A DNA stretch of 42,020 bases. It comes from Nanobdellota archaeon (GTDB taxonomy: Archaea > Nanobdellota > Nanobdellia > Parvarchaeales > Parvarchaeaceae). Position 1 is the stretch's first letter; each line of letters opens with the position of its first letter. Below, piece after piece: positions 15,431 to 23,700 of the stretch. The notes under the pieces were generated by a model. That model was not told where the DNA came from. It was given only the letters and a program-made list of their open reading frames with translations, and did no database searches. The DNA lies in NCBI GenBank assembly GCA_021802105.1, contig JAKAAW010000004.1, forward strand, positions 1-42,020, in the 5' to 3' direction. The position numbers were made by a program, and so were the translations under genes.

Positions 15431-16583
15431 TCTTGTTTTTTGTCCTCCCTCTCCTTATGATATTGTCTATGGCAGTATCTAAATTTTTAATCATTAGCCT
15501 CTCGTCATAAACTGGTGAATTTAGAGCTCCTTTCCTGAGGTTTTCGTAATAGCGTTTATCTAATATTTTGTTAAGGGCACCTGCTAGATCCGCCTCATTT
15601 GCTTCTACTAATATACCATTTACTCCGTTCTTTATGAACTCTCTTGGGCCGCCCTCGTTTGCTGAAACCACTGGTTTTCCATAAGCCAGCGATTCGAGAG
15701 GTACTAAGCCCGTGTCCTCATTTATCGCCAAGAAAAGTGTAGCGTAGCATTTCGAGTAGAGCTCCCTAAGCCGCTTTTCACTTATGTCTCTCTCTATTAT
15801 TATATCACTTCTACCCGCTGACAGCTCTTTCAGGGTTTTAAAATAACTCTCACTCTCGACGAATCCACCTATCACTAGCTTGAAGCCTAGGGAGGGGAGT
15901 TTTGATTTTATAAAGGCTTTCACGGCAAGATCCTGTCTTTTGTAAGGAATAAACCTGCTTGGATAAAATATTACCTTGTCTACCCTTCCCTTACTGTGTT
16001 TTCCGAAGTCTGCGTTTGGGCCTATCTTGAATATCCTGTTACTATCAATTAGTTTGTAACCTACAAGTCTACTCCTAACCTCATCGCTGAGCACTATTGC
16101 ATAAGATATGTGCTTCCAGGCGTTTCTCTCTAGTATCCTGTATATAGGAACCAATATAGGCAGTGACATCCTGAATTTCAAGGAGCTGGTTCTGTAATAA
16201 TTATACATGGAATGTGCCACTCTTAAGGGGGTGTGTGTCAAGGCTATAGTAAGAGAGTGCCTGTTTCTGAACACCGCTAGCTCTGCTATTCCTGCGGTCG
16301 ATATCATAAAAATGTCGTACTTGTCTAGATTTTTTATCTTTTTCGTCAGCAAACCAAAGAACAGACCAGCTCCTTTTCTTAGGAACCCGTTGGTATTTGC
16401 ACTGCCAATCTGGCGTACTTTGAACTCTTTGAAATCCGAGAATGTCTTTTCCTTATCATAGCCAAGAGTGTACAAGTCTATACAGTATCTTTTGTCTTTA
16501 AGGATGGAGAGTACGATCCGTTCCACTCCTCCTTTGCTTTTTAACCACGGTACAAACAACGCAATCTTTATTTTCTTTTCCAT
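15420..16583 (-). CDS. Glycosyltransferase, GT4-like
   Basis: This 387 aa GT-B-fold enzyme has an N-terminal acceptor domain with KGGVERI (17-23) and a C-terminal donor domain. The donor domain contains the E-x7-E type motif in EDTGLVPLESLAYGKPVV and the diagnostic ANEGGPREFIKNGVNG. It should transfer a sugar from a nucleotide donor to a lipid or protein acceptor at the cytosolic face of the membrane. It starts 5 nt after the pilin-like gene stop and overlaps the nucleotidyltransferase, which suggests surface or pilin glycosylation. The acceptor is unknown. Confidence 0.88.
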   Translation of the reverse strand: MEKKIKIALFVPWLKSKGGVERIVLSILKDKRYCIDLYTLGYDKEKTFSDFKEFKVRQIGSANTNGFLRKGAGLFFGLLTKKIKNLDKYDIFMISTAGIAELAVFRNRHSLTIALTHTPLRVAHSMYNYYRTSSLKFRMSLPILVPIYRILERNAWKHISYAIVLSDEVRSRLVGYKLIDSNRIFKIGPNADFGKHSKGRVDKVIFYPSRFIPYKRQDLAVKAFIKSKLPSLGFKLVIGGFVESESYFKTLKELSAGRSDIIIERDISEKRLRELYSKCYATLFLAINEDTGLVPLESLAYGKPVVSANEGGPREFIKNGVNGILVEANEADLAGALNKILDKRYYENLRKGALNSPVYDERLMIKNLDTAIDNIIRRGRTKNKNGK

Positions 16584-16588
16584 GCAAA

Positions 16589-17290
16589 TTATGTCTGCAA
16601 ACAGGAAGGTGCTACCACGTTAGTACCTAGGGCGAATATGTACACTAAGAGAGTTGCCGGAACTTGGTTCAGGTGGATTGAAGACGATGCGACTCCGTCT
16701 GCGTTGGTAACGCTCCTAGTGCTGTTTATGTACTGCCCCCCATACGTAAAAACGCTGATGTTATAGGCAGTCAAAGCTGTTGGCGTATGCTTACTGCCGA
16801 AAAATTCTATGTTGTAGTTCAGAGTGTTGCCGCTGATGGAATAAGAATAATTGATGTAGGTTATGTCCGCCTCGAAGCCTATCTGAACTCTGTCACTGTT
16901 GTTATACATTGCATACATAATGTAGTTTCCTGGCGTCATCGGGAGTATCCCAACAATATTCAATTTGGCATTCTGGATGTACGAATACGTGCCGGAGGAT
17001 ACCTTTACAAAGTTTCCGCAGAAAAATGATCCTAGCAGAGTCAACTGTGGTACGGTTAGCGAGAACGAGATCTTAGAACCAAGCCCTTCGTTTGTTACGT
17101 AGTTTGCTTCTTTAACGAGGCTCGTAGCTGTAGTAGAAACCTTTGAAGCTACGGAAGCATTGTAATAGCTAGAATAGTACACGAACACGTAAATCAGGAA
17201 AAAGCCTATTATTAACAGGGCTATCGAAACTATTATTAGATATTCAGTCGTGAACTGGCCTTTTCTACCCGCCCGTGATTTTTCCCGCAT
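16589..17290 (-). CDS. Pilin-like protein with class III signal peptide
   Basis: This 233 aa protein has a textbook archaeal class III signal: basic residues, RKG, then QFTTEYLIIV and a hydrophobic helix of about 25 residues. The pattern G|Q-x-S/T-x-E-x3-L is the DUF361-type signal cut by EppA-like prepilin peptidases. The mature part is a Tyr/Asn/Ser/Thr-rich exported domain with sequons. A longer frame begins at 17305, but a TATA box at 17311-17320 places the transcription start right at the ATG of 17290. It leads an operon with the glycosyltransferase and nucleotidyltransferase. Confidence 0.85.
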   Translation of the reverse strand: MREKSRAGRKGQFTTEYLIIVSIALLIIGFFLIYVFVYYSSYYNASVASKVSTTATSLVKEANYVTNEGLGSKISFSLTVPQLTLLGSFFCGNFVKVSSGTYSYIQNAKLNIVGILPMTPGNYIMYAMYNNSDRVQIGFEADITYINYSYSISGNTLNYNIEFFGSKHTPTALTAYNISVFTYGGQYINSTRSVTNADGVASSSIHLNQVPATLLVYIFALGTNVVAPSCLQT

Positions 17291-17310
17291 ACAGTGTATT
17301 ATCATCTATC

Positions 17311-17320
17311 AATATATAAT
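17311..17320 (-). promoter_or_regulatory. TATA box of the class III pilin-like operon
   Basis: On the minus strand attatatatt is centred about 26 nt before the ATG at 17290. It decides the start codon. Confidence 0.55.
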
Positions 17321-17416
17321 TTGAAACTTTCTGCACTATCTATTTTTTGTTTTGCGGTTCATCGGTGCCGTGAATAAACTTGTAATTTTTACAATTTATT
17401 TGCACATTAAGAAAGC

Positions 17417-17428
17417 TTTATATATAAG
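17417..17428 (+). promoter_or_regulatory. TATA box of tfb
   Basis: The sequence tttatatataag predicts a start near 17449, between the in-frame TTG at 17429 and the ATG at 17456, so the ATG is the usable start. Confidence 0.6.
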
Positions 17429-17455
17429 TTGCGCTCCTACTATATAAATATTATT

Positions 17456-18379
17456 ATGAGAGTGATAACAAACAAGGAGAGCAAGAAGTGCCCGTCTTGC
17501 GGGGCAGATGCAGTCGTCTACGATAAGACTACCGGGGAATCGATTTGCCAGAAATGCGGATACGTCCTGGAGAGCGACATGATAGACTATGGTAGGGAAT
17601 GGCGATCTTTTGAGGATGAAAGGTCCGAGAGTAAAGGGAGGATGGGGTCTCCTCTCAGCTACGCAAAGTACGATAAAGGGACTAGTACAGTTATAGGAAA
17701 AGCTAGCGAATCGATAAAACTATCAAATGCAAACAGAAGAACGTTTTACAAGCTTAGAAAGTGGCAGCCAAGAATATCTACCGCTTTCGAACGCAATCTT
17801 AAATTTGCCCTCACAGAGCTAAGACATGCCAGCAACAGGCTGCACGTATCGGACGTTATACAGGAAGAGGCAGCGAAAATGTACAGGGAAGCCATAAGCA
17901 GGCGCCTCGTAAGGGGAAGGTCCATGGAGAGTGTCATAGCAGGTGCTCTGTACGCTTCTGCAAGGAAATATAATAGGCCGATAACTTTGGATGAGATCTC
18001 TGACACATTCAGCGTAGAGCGAAAGGAAGTCGGAAAAGCTTACAGGCTTCTATGCAGAGAGCTTGGTATAAAGATACTGCCTACATCACCTAGTGATTAC
18101 ATATACAAGTTTGCTGTCGAACTTAAAGTCTCTAACAAGACAGTTGCTGATGCGGTCAAACTCCTAAAAGAGGCTGAGGAAAAAGGGCTCACTAGTGGTA
18201 AGGGTCCAATGGGAATAGCAGCAGCGGTTCTCTATGTGGCAACGCTGATAAACAAGGAAAAGAAGACTCAGAGAGACGCAGCCAAGGCGGCAGGTATAAC
18301 AGAAGTAACGATAAGAAACAGGTATAAAGAACTTTACCAGGCCCTTAATCTTAGAGATAGGTACAAGATAGAAGAATAA
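17456..18379 (+). CDS. tfb: Transcription initiation factor TFB
   Basis: This 307 aa protein is the archaeal homologue of TFIIB, which recruits RNA polymerase to TBP-bound promoters. The N-terminal zinc ribbon uses C12, C15, C31 and C34. It is followed by the B-reader/linker (DYGREWRSFEDER) and two cyclin repeats (about 110-205 and 210-300), the second ending with the helix-turn-helix of BRE recognition (AAGITEVTIRNRYKEL). The length is normal for the family. The BRE/TATA promoters seen throughout the window would be its targets. Trm1 follows after 12 nt. Confidence 0.96.
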   Translation: MRVITNKESKKCPSCGADAVVYDKTTGESICQKCGYVLESDMIDYGREWRSFEDERSESKGRMGSPLSYAKYDKGTSTVIGKASESIKLSNANRRTFYKLRKWQPRISTAFERNLKFALTELRHASNRLHVSDVIQEEAAKMYREAISRRLVRGRSMESVIAGALYASARKYNRPITLDEISDTFSVERKEVGKAYRLLCRELGIKILPTSPSDYIYKFAVELKVSNKTVADAVKLLKEAEEKGLTSGKGPMGIAAAVLYVATLINKEKKTQRDAAKAAGITEVTIRNRYKELYQALNLRDRYKIEE

Positions 18380-18391
18380 GCGGCTCTTCCT

Positions 18392-19432
18392 ATGGATACT
18401 TTCAAGGAGGGGAGAATATCTTTTTTCGCGAAAGACGAACAGACTAGGGACGCCAAAGTTTTCTTCAACCCCGCAAGACAATTCGACAGGAACCTTAATG
18501 TTTTACTTTTTCGATCACTCGGCATGAAAGATCTCTGTGGAGCAGATCTTTTCTCTGCGAGTGGTATAAGGGGGTTAAGGCTTTCCGCAGAAACAGACGC
18601 ATTCAAAAGCATTCTGCTCAATGATATCCATACATCCAGTATAATAAAAAAGAATGTGAAGGCAAACGAAAAAAGGCTTAACTCTGATATCATCACAGAA
18701 TCCTTCAACGTTACTGAGATTGATAGGTCAAAGGGGCTTTTTGATTACATAGATATAGATCCGTTCGGATCACCGGCGTTCTACGCTGTCCACGCTATGA
18801 ACAATATGAAAGTCGGAGGGATAATGGCTCTTACAGCTACTGATACATCCGCGCTGTACGGAAGCGCCAATAAAGCGTGTGCGATAAGATACAGGGCGGT
18901 CTCAGCGAAAACGTCCTACTATAATGAGATGGGTCTAAGGATACTTCTGAAACGAATAGATGACATAGCAGGTGTGTATAGGAGAGAGATAGAGTCGCTG
19001 TTTTTTGACGTAAGAAAACACTACATTAGGGTTTATGTGCGCATAAAGAGAATAAGACAGTCTGACGACATAAATCATATCTACCAGTGCGGAAGATGCC
19101 CGAACAGGACTCTTATAGAAGGGGGAAAATGTGCCAACTGCGGCTCGGCAATGATCAAGCTTGGGCCCATATGGTCAGGAAAGCTTTTCGACAGAGCACT
19201 TGTGCAGAGGATGTATGAAAAATCAGAGGATGCAGATGAAAAGGACTACCTTGGAATCCTCAGGAGTGAAGGCGATTCGATTACTTACTACACTACTACA
19301 GAGATGGCTTCTTACCTTAAACAGCATGAAAAAAAGAACGGAGCGATCGGTACAAGAACTGTACTGAATAACAAAGGCTTCAGGATAGATTACTGCTTTA
19401 AAGAACTGCTTGAAAATTACAGAAACTTATAA
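18392..19432 (+). CDS. trm1: tRNA (guanine-26-N2)-dimethyltransferase Trm1
   Basis: This 346 aa SAM-dependent methyltransferase modifies G26 of tRNA. Motif I is ADLFSASGIRGLRL (51-64) and the catalytic motif IV is DPFGSP (123-128). A zinc ribbon uses C233, C236, C247 and C250. The C-terminal segment is typical of Trm1, and the length is slightly below the usual 370-380 aa. G26 is present in the tRNA-Tyr gene of this window. It follows tfb by 12 nt, probably in one operon, and overlaps the convergent L35Ae gene by 6 nt. Confidence 0.93.
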   Translation: MDTFKEGRISFFAKDEQTRDAKVFFNPARQFDRNLNVLLFRSLGMKDLCGADLFSASGIRGLRLSAETDAFKSILLNDIHTSSIIKKNVKANEKRLNSDIITESFNVTEIDRSKGLFDYIDIDPFGSPAFYAVHAMNNMKVGGIMALTATDTSALYGSANKACAIRYRAVSAKTSYYNEMGLRILLKRIDDIAGVYRREIESLFFDVRKHYIRVYVRIKRIRQSDDINHIYQCGRCPNRTLIEGGKCANCGSAMIKLGPIWSGKLFDRALVQRMYEKSEDADEKDYLGILRSEGDSITYYTTTEMASYLKQHEKKNGAIGTRTVLNNKGFRIDYCFKELLENYRNL

Positions 19433-19681
19433 CTCCTTTACTTGCTTGAGCAGCGCCTGACCTGGCAGTCCTCTCCTAAATCTAGCAACGACTCTTCCAT
19501 TGTCGCCGTGGACTCTGGTTATAACCCCTCTTATGAAGTTCTTTGAGAACGTAACCTCGACCTTTTTACCTATGTACTTGCCGGCATCCGTTCTCGTGCT
19601 TACACCATCAATCTTTAAAATTGCCTGCAGAACGTTCTGCGTTTTTCTTCCTCTCCTAAAAGATACTATCTTCATTACCAT
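19427..19681 (-). CDS. rpl35ae: Ribosomal protein L35Ae
   Basis: This 84 aa large-subunit protein is shared by archaea and eukaryotes. The signatures are RRGRKTQN at the start and RGVITRVHGDNGRVVARFRR-GLPGQAL at the end. The frame begins MVMK, and the third residue may be the real start, matching homologues that begin MKxxVxSFRRG. It starts 1 nt after the stop of the nucleotidyltransferase-domain gene, so it is probably cotranscribed with it. Confidence 0.93.
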   Translation of the reverse strand: MVMKIVSFRRGRKTQNVLQAILKIDGVSTRTDAGKYIGKKVEVTFSKNFIRGVITRVHGDNGRVVARFRRGLPGQALLKQVKEL

Positions 19682-19682
19682 A

Positions 19683-20765
19683 TCATTTTTGTCCTTCGTT
19701 GTATTTGTCGCCCTTTTTCTCCATCTCTTTTGATAGCTCCTTATCTATAGCCGGTTTAGGTATACCTTTCTCTTCTCTAATGCTACTTATTATCTTGAGT
19801 GTCTTGTCGACCACTTCCTTTGTGATCTTGTGTTTTTTGCTATACTCCTCACCACTAACTTCCTTGAGCTCACCGTGATCTATCTTCTTGAACCACGTAA
19901 CGACCTCCTCGACCTTCTCAACGTCTTCTTTTGTCAGGACCTTTTCCTTCTCGACTGCTATTGCCATGAGGTTCTTTGCGACCTCCTTTGGTACAGGAGG
20001 CAGATAACCGTACTCCATAAGCAGAGCCTGTCCTGCGGCAACTACAGAATTATAAAGGTCAAGACTTAACTTGGTGCTCAGCACGCTGTCGGCCAGCATT
20101 ATAAGACCCTCTGCATTCTCGATATTCGCGTCTATGGATTCCTTTGTTGGTATTATGTTGCCAGTTTTGTAAAGCATCTGTATAGGCACGAAGAAACCTG
20201 TGTCATAAACGGCCACTCCGTCCCTAAGGAGAGTGAGTATAACCGGGTTTGGCTTTATAATAGATGCCCAGAACTCTGACAGAGGATATGCCTGAGCGTG
20301 TATTTTATCCGAAAAATCCCTTGCAATCTCTGCCATCTTCGTGAAAAGACGGTCCTTAAGCTGTTCGAGCGTGAATCTCTGTATATCAGTGTCGTCTACT
20401 ATGAACGCGACGTCTATGTCTGAAGTGCTACTTACACCTGACTTTGTCTTTGAACTACCGAATATTATTATGGATTTTATGTATCTCCTAAAAAGGCTGA
20501 GTACTCTAAGGAAATAAGCCCTTACATTATTGGCATCCTTTGCAGGAAGAAGTTTTCCCAAAACATCAAATGACAGACCAGCTAGCTGTCCAGGTGGTTC
20601 TATGTGCTCCTCTTTGCCATCTTCGCCGATATCCATGCCCACAAACGATCCTATATAATCTACTCTCTCATTCATTTCGTCTATCTTTGCTGAAAGAGCA
20701 TCTATAGTAGAGAAGAGCTTATTAAGTGCCCCTTCTATAGGATTTACATTCTCAGTCTGATGCAT
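19683..20765 (-). CDS. Nucleotidyltransferase-domain protein with C-terminal helical (HEPN-like) region
   Basis: This 360 aa protein has an N-terminal coiled region (about 1-40), a pol-beta-type nucleotidyltransferase domain with FGSSKTKSG and SDIDVAF (GS at 103-105, DID at 116-118), then a long helical C-terminal region. The segment DTGFFVPIQMLYKTGNIIPT recurs in a paralogue at 28767-29552, showing a shared two-part architecture. Stand-alone MNT-HEPN pairs are toxin-antitoxin systems in many prokaryotes; here the parts seem fused and the gene is tied to L35Ae. The ATG at 20765 is preceded by GGAGGT, so the longer frame to 20804 is unlikely. Function unknown. Confidence 0.75.
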   Translation of the reverse strand: MHQTENVNPIEGALNKLFSTIDALSAKIDEMNERVDYIGSFVGMDIGEDGKEEHIEPPGQLAGLSFDVLGKLLPAKDANNVRAYFLRVLSLFRRYIKSIIIFGSSKTKSGVSSTSDIDVAFIVDDTDIQRFTLEQLKDRLFTKMAEIARDFSDKIHAQAYPLSEFWASIIKPNPVILTLLRDGVAVYDTGFFVPIQMLYKTGNIIPTKESIDANIENAEGLIMLADSVLSTKLSLDLYNSVVAAGQALLMEYGYLPPVPKEVAKNLMAIAVEKEKVLTKEDVEKVEEVVTWFKKIDHGELKEVSGEEYSKKHKITKEVVDKTLKIISSIREEKGIPKPAIDKELSKEMEKKGDKYNEGQK

Positions 20766-20880
20766 AGTATAACCTCCACTTTTCAATAAATTTATATTAC
20801 ACACTCTTCTCCTTTATAAGTCTTTATAGCGAATTAAATGTTGTTTTGGCGCCAGAAACTTTCAATGGCTGATATCCATA

Positions 20881-20892
20881 GTATATATAAAT
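20881..20892 (+). promoter_or_regulatory. TATA box of the micro-pilin operon
   Basis: The sequence gtatatataaat is centred about 27 nt before the ATG at 20914. There is no Shine-Dalgarno site, so the first gene should be leaderless. Confidence 0.55.
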
Positions 20893-20913
20893 TATTGACA
20901 CCAAAGTAATGAT

Positions 20914-22656
20914 ATGAACCTCCAAGCAGTTGCCAGATACGAAAAAATGATAATGTCCCCTGCTACTTCGGTAAAAGACGTAGACAACTGGATAAATGAG
21001 CTTAAGGCCCGCGCGTCCAGCATAGAGGGTCACTATTCTGGAAAGCTAGAAGAGTTCCGCTTCGCTGGCAAGTTTGAAAGGCCTGCAAGTGGACTTCTTG
21101 GTGGGGAAAAGGGCTCTCTGGTATCCCTTGATATAGAAAAGGGTTACCAGTTCCAAACCGAATACAACATGCTCATGCAGGAGCTAGGCGGATTGGGATA
21201 CACGGAAAAACTGAAAACCGCGGAATCAATTGATCCTGCAGCAATCTCAAATATAATGACAATGGTGTTCGAGAAGAGGAAAGCTTTTGAAGATAGGGCC
21301 ATGACTTTGCTCGGCAGTGTGAACGCAGTGCTTAAATCCATAATATCTATAACATACGAACTGAGGGAGCTTGATAGGAACCTGCAGTTCTATAATCTCT
21401 TAGAATCAACAGACAAGGAGAAGAAAGCTGCGGCAGAACTGGCTCTCAAGAGGATATTCGTGGACCAGGTCGACGCGAGGAAGAGAGGTGCAAGTCTTTC
21501 GGCGCTGTCGAACGGATACACTCAAGGGCAAGGGGGCGCAGGTTTTATAGACTTAGTCGCATCCTTCTACAAAGTTACAAGCTTAAAGGACATAGCGAAC
21601 ATGCAGAGAAATACCGAGTACAAAGACATCCTGAAGAACAGGTATATAGAATATGAGGAATGGAGGAAATTAAGTGGGTCTGATCTCAAACAGAGGAGGT
21701 CTATGCTTCTACAGTATCTGAAGAGTCAGGTATCCTCCTATAAGATGTACTCCGAGTGGGCTGCGGAATCGCTTACTATACTTAAAAGAATAAATCTCAC
21801 TGGTACAAAAAGTGCAGGGGAGTACCTTGGAAAAATAAAACAGCCTGACATCTTCGAAACAGCGAAGTTTAGCGTATCTATAATAAATGGGAAGCCCATC
21901 TACATGAACGATTACGCAGTCGAGAGTGCGAAAGTGTTCGGAAATAGGGGCATACAGATTCCAGTTAAGGTATCCATAAAAAGTCCAGCTTCTGCACCTA
22001 TAACGCAGGGACCCAAGGAGAGCAGCAGGGCATTCACTTACAAGAGAATCACGAAATACGGGCCAAAAGTTGTGGCGGCCATAGAGGCAGAGATTTCATT
22101 CACAGAGAAACAGATGTTCATCAAGGGCGTTCCGCAGGAGAGGCCACAGTACTATGGTACTTTTGATATGAAGCTCGTACCATATTGCTTCACGCTGGAT
22201 GAGTGGTATCTATTCAAAAAAGCACAGGAGGCTAAGATAAACAAGACGGTTTTCTCCGGTCTCGATAGCGTTGCCGTTTCCTCTCTAGGATCAATACAGA
22301 AAGAACTTGACAAATACATGGTGGAAGCGGAGAAGGAGTCAGTAAAAAAGACCGCCAAGAAAAGCGATAGCTACGCTTTCATCGACATATACAGGTCATT
22401 TAAAGATGATATATTCGGGATTAATAAGGCTATGTCACTGTTCACGCCGACCATGGATAGGAAATCAAGTATTTTCAAAGCCGACACTTACGAGATAGCG
22501 GTCAGCCACAGGAAGTTTGGCGCAGCCAGGGTGAAATCCGCTATCTCTGCAGGCATGTTTGTGGCGATGGATGACCTATCACTGATATATGAAGAGTTCA
22601 AGCGCAGAAAGAAACTTCTCACGCCGTTGTCAAAGTTTGACAACCCTCTGTTTTGA
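20914..22656 (+). CDS. Large unknown cytosolic protein leading the micro-pilin operon
   Basis: This 580 aa protein matches no family I know. It has no signal peptide or membrane helix, so it should be cytosolic. The first half is mostly helical and charged. A middle region (about 310-440) looks more beta-rich, with proline-containing segments such as IQIPVKVSIKSPASAP and QERPQYYGTFDMK. The end is helical and basic. No nucleotide-binding P-loop or metal motif is visible. It is followed 4 nt later by four tiny pilin-like genes in the same operon, so a role as their cytosolic partner or assembly factor is an inference. Confidence 0.8.
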   Translation: MNLQAVARYEKMIMSPATSVKDVDNWINELKARASSIEGHYSGKLEEFRFAGKFERPASGLLGGEKGSLVSLDIEKGYQFQTEYNMLMQELGGLGYTEKLKTAESIDPAAISNIMTMVFEKRKAFEDRAMTLLGSVNAVLKSIISITYELRELDRNLQFYNLLESTDKEKKAAAELALKRIFVDQVDARKRGASLSALSNGYTQGQGGAGFIDLVASFYKVTSLKDIANMQRNTEYKDILKNRYIEYEEWRKLSGSDLKQRRSMLLQYLKSQVSSYKMYSEWAAESLTILKRINLTGTKSAGEYLGKIKQPDIFETAKFSVSIINGKPIYMNDYAVESAKVFGNRGIQIPVKVSIKSPASAPITQGPKESSRAFTYKRITKYGPKVVAAIEAEISFTEKQMFIKGVPQERPQYYGTFDMKLVPYCFTLDEWYLFKKAQEAKINKTVFSGLDSVAVSSLGSIQKELDKYMVEAEKESVKKTAKKSDSYAFIDIYRSFKDDIFGINKAMSLFTPTMDRKSSIFKADTYEIAVSHRKFGAARVKSAISAGMFVAMDDLSLIYEEFKRRKKLLTPLSKFDNPLF

Positions 22657-22660
22657 TAGT

Positions 22661-22837
22661 ATGTTAAACAAAAAGGGAGAGATGCCTATAACTGAGATAG
22701 TCGCCATAGTCATCGCCCTTATCTTGGCTGGGATAGGAGTCGTAATAGCGGCTACCTTCCTTTTGGGAGGAGGAACCAGTATAGCCAACGATATACTTAA
22801 AGCAATATCGTTCAGCTGGTTGTTTGGTAATGGATAA
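22661..22837 (+). CDS. Micro-pilin-like membrane protein 1
   Basis: This is a 58 aa protein. It begins MLNKKGEMPITEIVAIVIA, a prepilin-type KKG site followed by E in the first residues and a hydrophobic helix to about residue 34, then a short tail. If processed after Gly6 the mature product would be about 52 aa, smaller than a typical pilin. It is the first of four similar consecutive genes; the next gene starts inside it (8-nt overlap). It starts 4 nt after the stop of the large unknown gene. Confidence 0.75.
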   Translation: MLNKKGEMPITEIVAIVIALILAGIGVVIAATFLLGGGTSIANDILKAISFSWLFGNG

Positions 22838-23003
22838 GAAAGGGTCTGTGCAGGGAACGGTTCTTCTGTATGTAGTACTAATGATAGTCCTTATTATAAT
22901 AGTGATAATAGTACTGGAGCTGTTCACGCCATACAAATTCTCCAATCTGATAGATTCTTTTATATCCGCGGCCAGCCACAGCGGTGGAGGACAGTATGCA
23001 TAA
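22830..23003 (+). CDS. Micro-pilin-like membrane protein 2
   Basis: This is a 57 aa protein. It starts MDKKGSVQGTVLLYVVLM, then continues as one hydrophobic, isoleucine-rich helix (about residues 11-32) and a short Ser/Gly-rich tail ending GGGQYA. It has the KKG prepilin-like site but no acidic residue near +5, so processing is less certain than for its neighbours. It overlaps both neighbouring genes by 8 nt, consistent with coupled translation. Confidence 0.72.
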   Translation: MDKKGSVQGTVLLYVVLMIVLIIIVIIVLELFTPYKFSNLIDSFISAASHSGGGQYA

Positions 23004-23142
23004 GAAAGGGGTCACAGACTACGTGCTCCTCATGATAATAATCATAGTAATCTCCCTTGTCATAGTGATATTCTATCTGGTAATCTTCTCCCCCGGAGCC
23101 CTGGGCAAGTTAATACCTCCTCTCCCAAATCCTTTCGGGTGA
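22996..23142 (+). CDS. Micro-pilin-like membrane protein 3
   Basis: This 48 aa protein is the smallest of the set. It starts MHKKGVTDYVLLMIIIIV, giving a KKG site and an Asp three residues after the Gly. One hydrophobic helix follows (about 9-31) and a Pro-rich tail (PPLPNPFG). A missed short gene of this kind would normally be dismissed, but its start overlaps the upstream stop by 8 nt and its N-terminus matches its neighbours, which supports translation. Confidence 0.7.
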   Translation: MHKKGVTDYVLLMIIIIVISLVIVIFYLVIFSPGALGKLIPPLPNPFG

Positions 23143-23148
23143 CATGAT

Positions 23149-23325
23149 ATGAACGGCAAAGGCATAACGGAGACGACTATATATTATATAATAGCGCTAG
23201 TGCTTGCCATAATCTTGATAATAATCTATATACTACTCGCCGGGCCCAACGTAATCTCCAATGCAATATCTAGCGTGCTCTCCGGCTTCAAATCTTCGAT
23301 AACTTCAGGTCTAGGCAGTATATAA
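23149..23325 (+). CDS. Micro-pilin-like membrane protein 4
   Basis: This 58 aa protein starts MNGKGITETTIYYIIALVLA: GKG followed by Glu at +3, then a hydrophobic helix to about residue 31 and a Ser-rich amphipathic tail (SSVLSGFKSSITSGLGSI). It begins 6 nt after the third gene and is the last of the series. The next gene downstream has its own TATA box. Confidence 0.72.
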   Translation: MNGKGITETTIYYIIALVLAIILIIIYILLAGPNVISNAISSVLSGFKSSITSGLGSI

Positions 23326-23344
23326 GACTTTCCCATCAAAAACG

Positions 23345-23352
23345 TTTAAAAG
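23345..23352 (+). promoter_or_regulatory. TATA box of the 91-aa protein gene
   Basis: The sequence tttaaaag is centred about 26 nt before the ATG at 23374, a leaderless arrangement. Confidence 0.5.
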
Positions 23353-23373
23353 TATGGGACGCTAGGTATTCTG

Positions 23374-23649
23374 ATGGAAAATTGGTACAAGCATTCCGAG
23401 GGAAAGGCAGTCAAATCCTTGAAATTCGGAGAGTTCGAAGTAAAGTACGTGAAGAAGGAGAAGAGTGAAGACTTCCAGCCGCGCAACGACAAGGCTCCCA
23501 TAAACATAAGCAAAGAACAGCTTAAAGTGACTAAAAACGGAGCTAAGCTTAAAGTCAGAAAAGCAAAGAAACTGGCTATAATCGAAGCTCTAAGGAACGA
23601 TGAGCTGGACAGGGTAGACGAGATAGTCAAGACCCTAGAAGCACAGTAA
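23374..23649 (+). CDS. Small basic hypothetical protein, 91 aa
   Basis: This soluble, strongly charged protein has many Lys and Glu residues and alternating Lys-rich segments (LKVTKNGAKLKVRKAKKLAI), ending in a predicted amphipathic helix. I do not recognise it. Its composition suggests nucleic-acid or ribosome binding, but nothing specific supports this. It has its own TATA box and a T-rich terminator, so it is a single-gene unit. Confidence 0.7.
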   Translation: MENWYKHSEGKAVKSLKFGEFEVKYVKKEKSEDFQPRNDKAPINISKEQLKVTKNGAKLKVRKAKKLAIIEALRNDELDRVDEIVKTLEAQ

Positions 23650-23656
23650 GAACCGA

Positions 23657-23670
23657 TTTTTACTTTTTTT
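23657..23670 (+). terminator. T-tract after the 91-aa gene
   Basis: Runs of four and seven T lie within 25 nt of the stop. They separate this gene from the convergent Roadblock gene. Confidence 0.5.
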
Positions 23671-23700
23671 ATGTTTCTTCAGGCGCGGATGTATTATCTC

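Noticed and set aside
17429-17455. TTG start giving a longer TFB
   Set aside because: The TTG directly follows the TATA box and lies before the predicted transcription start.
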